DNA of 7,429 nucleotides, taken from the NCBI GenBank assembly GCA_001067655.1, contig JUNU01000410.1:1-7429 (forward strand), in the 5' to 3' direction. Of this stretch, positions 4,306 through 7,429 are shown one piece after another. Position 1 is the stretch's first letter, and each line of letters opens with the position of its first letter. Source of the DNA: Neisseria lactamica. GTDB taxonomy: Bacteria > Pseudomonadota > Gammaproteobacteria > Burkholderiales > Neisseriaceae. The notes beneath the pieces are model-generated. The model made no database searches and was not told the DNA's origin. It worked only from the letters and a program-made list of their open reading frames with translations. A program made the position numbers and the translations under genes.

Positions 4306-5580
4306 ATGAAAACATTACAAGACTGGCTCTCGCATTTGGAAACCGCCCACAGCGGCGGCTTAATCGACATGGGCTTGGAACGCACGAGCGAAGTGAAAAA
4401 ACGCATGAAGCTCGAGCCGAAATGCCCCGTCGTCGTTGTCGCGGGAACAAACGGTAAAGGTTCGGTCTGCGCCTACCTGACACAGATTTATAAACAGGCA
4501 GGCTTCAAAGTCGGTACGCTGACCAGTCCGCATTTGTTGCGTTACAACGAACGCATCGCCGTCAACGCCGAGCCGGTTTCAGACGACCTCATTACCGTTT
4601 CCTTCGAGCGCATCGAAGCGGCGCGCGGCGAAATATCGCTGACTTATTTTGAATTCAATGCCTTGGCGGCGGTCGATATCTTCATTCGCGAACAAGTGGA
4701 TGTAATGATATTGGAAGTCGGCTTGGGCGGACGTTTGGACGCAGTTAATGTGTTCGACTGCGATTGCGCGGTGGTTACCAGTGTGGATTTGGATCATCAG
4801 GCGTTTTTAGGCGATACGGTCGAGCAGGTCGGCTTTGAAAAAGCAGGCGTGTTCCGCAGCGGCAAACCCGCAATCTGCGGTCAAAACCCCGCGCCCGAAT
4901 CGTTGGTCGCACACGCCGAAGCCATAGGCGCGAAGTTGTTGATGGTGCAGCGCGATTTCGATTTCGCCTCATTGGAAAACATCCAATGGAACTACCGCTT
5001 CCATCCACAGCATTCAGACGACCCCGCACGCAACCGCAATTCCCTGCCGTTCCCCGCATTGCGCGGCGCATATCAGCTTTCCAACGCCGCCTGCGCGCTG
5101 ACCGTGTTGGAATGTTTGAACGACAAACTGCCGGTGGACATCGGCGCCATCAAGCGCGGTTTGCTGTTGGTTGAAAACCCCGGACGTTTCCAAGTCCTGC
5201 CCGGCCGTCCGCTGACCGTTTTGGATGTCGGACACAACCCCCACGCCGCCCGCGCCTTACGCCGCAGCCTGATTAATTTGGCGTTTGCGCAAAAACGCAC
5301 CGCCGTGTTCAGCATGCTGTCCGACAAAGACATAGACGGCGTGTTGGAAATCGTTAAAGACCAGTTCGACGAATGGTATATCGCGCCTTTGGACATGCCG
5401 CGCGGCATGACGGCGGAAGCCTTGCAGGCGAAACTGGAAGCACAAAATATCGAAAATATACAAACTTTTACCTCCGTTCGTGAGGCGTACCGCGCAGCTT
5501 TGGCGAAGGCGGGCGAAAATGATAGAATCGTTGTTTTCGGCTCATTTCATACCGTTGCCGACGTGATGGCGGCGTTGTAA
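4306..5580 (+). CDS. folC: bifunctional dihydrofolate synthase / folylpolyglutamate synthase
   Basis: The 424-residue cytoplasmic enzyme adds L-glutamate to dihydropteroate to make dihydrofolate, then extends the glutamate tail of reduced folates, with ATP as donor. It is a Mur-ligase relative. The P-loop is GTNGKGS (47-53), followed by TSPHL (73-77), YFEFNAL (114-120), EVGLGGRLDAVN (137-148), TSVDLDHQAFLG (158-169), FEKAGVFRSGKPAI (177-190) with the lysine region that is carbamylated in relatives, and DVGHNPHAA (307-315) opening the C-terminal domain. The C-terminus FGSFHTVADVM is typical. An upstream in-frame TTG (4288) lies at the edge of a DUS and has no ribosome site, so the ATG at 4306 (MKTLQDWLSHLE) is chosen, although its own ribosome site is also weak. 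Two SDD tripeptides (residues 92-94 and 237-239) are encoded by uptake-sequence copies. The Tpc-like gene begins 12 nt after the stop, which indicates an operon. Confidence 0.97.
   Translation: MKTLQDWLSHLETAHSGGLIDMGLERTSEVKKRMKLEPKCPVVVVAGTNGKGSVCAYLTQIYKQAGFKVGTLTSPHLLRYNERIAVNAEPVSDDLITVSFERIEAARGEISLTYFEFNALAAVDIFIREQVDVMILEVGLGGRLDAVNVFDCDCAVVTSVDLDHQAFLGDTVEQVGFEKAGVFRSGKPAICGQNPAPESLVAHAEAIGAKLLMVQRDFDFASLENIQWNYRFHPQHSDDPARNRNSLPFPALRGAYQLSNAACALTVLECLNDKLPVDIGAIKRGLLLVENPGRFQVLPGRPLTVLDVGHNPHAARALRRSLINLAFAQKRTAVFSMLSDKDIDGVLEIVKDQFDEWYIAPLDMPRGMTAEALQAKLEAQNIENIQTFTSVREAYRAALAKAGENDRIVVFGSFHTVADVMAAL
4578..4589 (-). repeat. DNA uptake sequence inside folC
   Basis: Exact TTCAGACGACCT, read as SDDL (residues 92-95) between the TSPHL and YFEFNAL motifs. 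It sits in a stretch between conserved motifs, where a short insertion is likely to be tolerated. Confidence 0.85.
5013..5024 (-). repeat. near-exact DUS inside folC
   Basis: TTCAGACGACCC differs from the 12-mer only in its outermost base and keeps the full 10-base core. It is read as SDDP (residues 237-240), in a hydrophilic segment (HPQHSDDPARNRN) that looks like a surface loop. The same frame is used as at the first folC site. Confidence 0.65.
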
Positions 5581-5585
5581 AAGGA
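5581..5585 (+). promoter_or_regulatory. Shine-Dalgarno site of the SPOR-domain gene
   Basis: AAGGA immediately follows the folC TAA and lies 7 nt before the ATG at 5593. This is the best ribosome site in the folC-cvpA operon. Confidence 0.75.
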
Positions 5586-5592
5586 AATCTCC

Positions 5593-6813
5593 ATGTCTGA
5601 CAATAAGCAAAATGAAGTTCTGACCGGTTACGAACAGCTCAAACGCCGCAACCGCCGCCGCTTGGTTATGGCATCGGGGTTGGTGGCGGCATCGACCGTT
5701 TTATTGGGCGTCGCCCTGTCAACCGGACCGGAAAACAAGCCAGAAGAAAACGCCCAAACTACAACCATCCAACAGAATAATGCCAACGCAGAACCTGCCA
5801 ACCTGGCGGATGCGACCGTGTTGGAACCTTCTACCAAAGAAGAGTTGGAAGCAGCGGCAGAAGCGGCTAAAAATGCCGATGCCGAAGTAGCGGAAGCAGC
5901 GGACAAGCCTCAGGAAATCGGCGCGCCGGAGCGAAATGCCCAAGCGCAGCCCGAACCGCAACCTGAAGCGCCGCCTGCCGCGCCCGAAGATTTAGGTCCG
6001 CCTTTGGTGCTGATTAACGATACGCTGTCAGACAGCGACATCAAAGGTTTGGAAGAATCCGAGAAAATCCAAAAAGCCGAAGCCGCCAAGCGCGAAGCAG
6101 CCGAGCGCCGCCGTAATCGTGAAGAGCAGCGTAAAGCGCAGCAGCTTCAAGCCCAAGAAGCAGCGGAACGCGAAGCCAATGCCGCCGCCCGCAAACGTGC
6201 GCTTCAAGCTGCCAAAGCCGAGAAAGCCGAACGCGCTGCCACAGCCGAACGCAACAAGCTGGCGCAGTTGGAAAAAGCTGAAAAAGCCGTTGCCGAACGT
6301 AAGGCGTTAAAACCCAAAGAAGAAGCAGCGGCGAAACACAAAGCGGCAGCGGAAAAAGCCAAAGAAACCGTTACGGCATCCGCGTCCGAACCTAAAGAAA
6401 GAATTCGGGTAGATGCTTCCAAATACGAAAAAATTGAAACAGCTAACAAAAAAGCTTCTGCGGTAAGAGAAGCAGAAGCGAAAGTTGCCAAAGCCAAAGC
6501 CGAGCCGGCAGCCAAGGCAGAGAAAACCGCTGCTGCCGAAAGGTCGTCTGAAAAGGCAAAAACCAAAACCGCTGAAGTCAAATCAGGTAAAAAAGCCGCG
6601 ATTCAGGCTGGTTATGCTGAAAAAGAACGCGCCTTGAGTCTGCAACGCAAAATGAAAGCGGCAGGTATCGACTCAACCATTACCGAAGTGATGACGGATA
6701 AAGGCAAGGTTTACCGCGTCAAATCAGGCGCATACAAAAACGCCTACGAAGCCGAACGCGACTTGAACAAATTGCGCGTACACGGCATTGCCGGACAGGT
6801 CACCAATGAATGA
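5593..6813 (+). CDS. Tpc-like SPOR-domain cell-envelope protein
   Basis: The 406-residue protein has a short basic cytoplasmic tail (RRNRRR, 18-23), one membrane helix (about 24-44) and a periplasmic remainder. A Pro/Ala/Glu-rich spacer (about 111-137) leads to a long Ala/Lys/Glu/Arg-rich, TolA-like helical region (146-260, resuming 285-333) and a C-terminal SPOR domain (about 335-403, from AIQAGYAEKERALSLQRKM to GIAGQV). SPOR domains bind glycan strands lacking stem peptides at division septa. From memory, the gonococcal gene linked to folC is tpc (tetrapac), whose mutants fail to separate and form packets of four; a septal SPOR protein fits, but I cannot check orthology. An exact DUS encodes RSSE (317-320) in the linker before SPOR. 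It starts 12 nt after folC with a good AAGGA, and its end overlaps cvpA by 8 nt. Repeat-poor but low-complexity sequence makes length variation between strains likely. Confidence 0.85.
   Translation: MSDNKQNEVLTGYEQLKRRNRRRLVMASGLVAASTVLLGVALSTGPENKPEENAQTTTIQQNNANAEPANLADATVLEPSTKEELEAAAEAAKNADAEVAEAADKPQEIGAPERNAQAQPEPQPEAPPAAPEDLGPPLVLINDTLSDSDIKGLEESEKIQKAEAAKREAAERRRNREEQRKAQQLQAQEAAEREANAAARKRALQAAKAEKAERAATAERNKLAQLEKAEKAVAERKALKPKEEAAAKHKAAAEKAKETVTASASEPKERIRVDASKYEKIETANKKASAVREAEAKVAKAKAEPAAKAEKTAAAERSSEKAKTKTAEVKSGKKAAIQAGYAEKERALSLQRKMKAAGIDSTITEVMTDKGKVYRVKSGAYKNAYEAERDLNKLRVHGIAGQVTNE
6541..6552 (+). repeat. DNA uptake sequence inside the SPOR-domain gene
   Basis: Exact AGGTCGTCTGAA read in frame as Arg-Ser-Ser-Glu (317-320), in the low-complexity linker about 15 residues before the SPOR domain. 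Ser-Ser stands out from the Ala/Lys/Glu background, as expected if the element was acquired there. Confidence 0.85.
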
Positions 6814-7312
6814 TATTCCGTTAGCCGACATACTCGCCTTCGGCGTGATCGCGGCGTGTATCGTGATGTCGATGATACGCGGCGTCATTGCCGAAGCGGG
6901 TTCGCTGTTTGCGTGGGTGATTTCCTTCTTGTTGGCTAAAACGTTTGCCGTGCCGTTTTCGGAAGTGGCGTTCAAATCGATTCAACCGCATGCCTTGGGC
7001 GTTGCCATTTCGTTTGTCGTGATTTTCTTTTTGGCGCGTTTTTTACAGCAGTTTTTGCGCACCATACTGACTAACGCAGCGTCATCGATGGGGTTGGGCA
7101 GCGTCAACAGAGTTTTGGGCGGCGTGTTCGGTGCAGCCAAAGGCGTGTTGCTGGTGACTTTGGCGGTCATGGTCTGCGCCCACACCGATTTGCCGGAAAC
7201 GGAAGATTGGCAAAGCTCATACAGTATTCCTTATTTCCAATCATTGTCTGAAGTCATCATGCCTTATCTGCCCGGTCAGAAGGACAAGACGGAAGATAAG
7301 GCAGAATCGTAA
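6806..7312 (+). CDS. cvpA: CvpA family inner membrane protein
   Basis: The 168-residue protein has four predicted membrane helices (about 5-24, 28-46, 62-82 and 103-125) and a hydrophilic, acidic/lysine-rich C-terminal tail (from about 128). The GLGSVNRVLGGVFGAAKG block (96-113) before the last helix and the N-terminal DIL..GVI..C..RG pattern are CvpA hallmarks. CvpA was named for colicin V export in E. coli and often lies before purF; its molecular role is still unsettled, with envelope-stress functions proposed. The start is the ATG at 6806, which overlaps the upstream gene's TGA by 8 nt and follows AGGT at 6797-6800. An earlier in-frame TTG at 6788 has no comparable support. The overlap implies translational coupling to the Tpc-like gene. 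A strong inverted-DUS terminator follows 4 bases after the stop, so any downstream purF would need its own promoter. Confidence 0.93.
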   Translation: MNDIPLADILAFGVIAACIVMSMIRGVIAEAGSLFAWVISFLLAKTFAVPFSEVAFKSIQPHALGVAISFVVIFFLARFLQQFLRTILTNAASSMGLGSVNRVLGGVFGAAKGVLLVTLAVMVCAHTDLPETEDWQSSYSIPYFQSLSEVIMPYLPGQKDKTEDKAES

Positions 7313-7316
7313 ATCC

Positions 7317-7369
7317 ACCGGTTTCAGACGACCTCGATTACATCAAAGGTCGTCTGAAACCGGTTTTTT
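7317..7369 (+). terminator. strong intrinsic terminator formed by two inverted DUS copies, after cvpA
   Basis: Perfect 18-base arms (7317-7334 and 7347-7364), a 12-base loop and a run of six T (7364-7369) make a textbook Rho-independent terminator. Each arm contains an exact 12-mer DUS (reverse at 7323-7334, forward at 7347-7358) extended by matching CCGG-containing flanks. Confidence 0.93.
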
Positions 7370-7376
7370 CATGAGT

Positions 7377-7429
7377 TATAGTGGATTAACTTTAAACCAG
7401 TACGGCGTTGCCTCGCCTTGCCGTACTAT
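7377..7429. mobile_element. start of a Correia repeat element (CREE/NEMIS), cut by the window end
   Basis: The sequence opens with TATAGTGGATTAAC, the terminal inverted repeat of Correia elements, and continues with CAGTACGGCGTTGCCTCGCC and CCGTACTAT, matching the element's internal sequence as I remember it. Correia elements are roughly 100-150 bp, non-autonomous, MITE-like insertions at TA dinucleotides; some carry outward promoters or are cut by RNase III when transcribed. Inside, AGTACGGC (7399-7406) and GCCGTACT (7420-7427) form an 8-bp stem. The other end and the target duplication lie outside the window. It begins 7 bases after the cvpA terminator. Confidence 0.8.

Noticed and set aside
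6204..6581. Minus-strand frame of 125 codons opposite the SPOR-domain gene
   Set aside because: Its Ala/Ser/Phe-rich hydrophobic product is the complement of Lys/Ala/Glu repeats, not a membrane protein.
6788..6805. A CvpA start at TTG 6788
   Set aside because: The extra residues (MPDRSP) are polar and unlike CvpA N-termini. The ATG at 6806 has AGGT upstream and a stop-start overlap.
3257..7364. Repeated GTCGTCTGAA as CRISPR or a tandem repeat array
   Set aside because: The spacing is irregular, both orientations occur, several copies are in coding frame, and the sequence is the Neisseria uptake signal.
1..7429. Prophage, integron, toxin-antitoxin island or defence system
   Set aside because: All genes except one are recognisable housekeeping families with uniform codon use. 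I see no integrase, phage gene or attachment site beyond the tRNA fragment, whose 3' end is outside the window.

Overview
This 7.4 kb window looks like chromosomal DNA of a commensal Neisseria. The strongest evidence is nine exact copies of the 12-mer AGGTCGTCTGAA (counting both strands) in 7.4 kb. That is the DNA uptake sequence dialect I recall for the N. mucosa / N. sicca / N. macacae group, as opposed to the meningococcal/gonococcal form with GCCGTCTGAA. The proteins (RsmA, FolC, a Tpc-like SPOR protein, CvpA) read as ordinary Neisseria orthologues, and the last 53 bases match the start of a Correia repeat, a Neisseria-specific small mobile element. Species is not resolved.

Layout. On the minus strand, positions 1-53 are the 5' two thirds of a tRNA-Arg(ACG), with a good sigma-70 promoter and an AT-rich upstream stretch. 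Positions 185-1537 are a dGTPase-family HD hydrolase. A divergent intergenic region (1538-1720) leads into the plus strand, where everything else lies. The plus-strand genes are rsmA (1721-2500); an ATPase of a polar amino acid ABC transporter (2518-3246); a terminator made of two inverted DUS copies (3257-3299); an acidic hypothetical protein (3373-3732); a YgfX/CptA-like membrane protein (3737-4171); a short gap with hairpins and a DUS (4172-4305); folC (4306-5580); a Tpc-like TolA/SPOR-type protein (5593-6813); cvpA (6806-7312); a second inverted-DUS terminator (7317-7369); and the beginning of the Correia element.

The genes probably form three plus-strand transcription units: rsmA with the ATPase, the hypothetical with ygfX, and folC-tpc-cvpA, where the tpc stop and cvpA start overlap. 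Functions are housekeeping: tRNA supply, dNTP hydrolysis, 16S rRNA dimethylation, amino acid uptake, folate polyglutamylation, and cell-envelope or separation functions.

I see no clearly new system. The least explained parts are the acidic protein paired with a YgfX-like protein away from sdhE, the ABC ATPase without its partners, and the way DUS copies have been taken into coding sequence, including one that supplies the rsmA stop codon.
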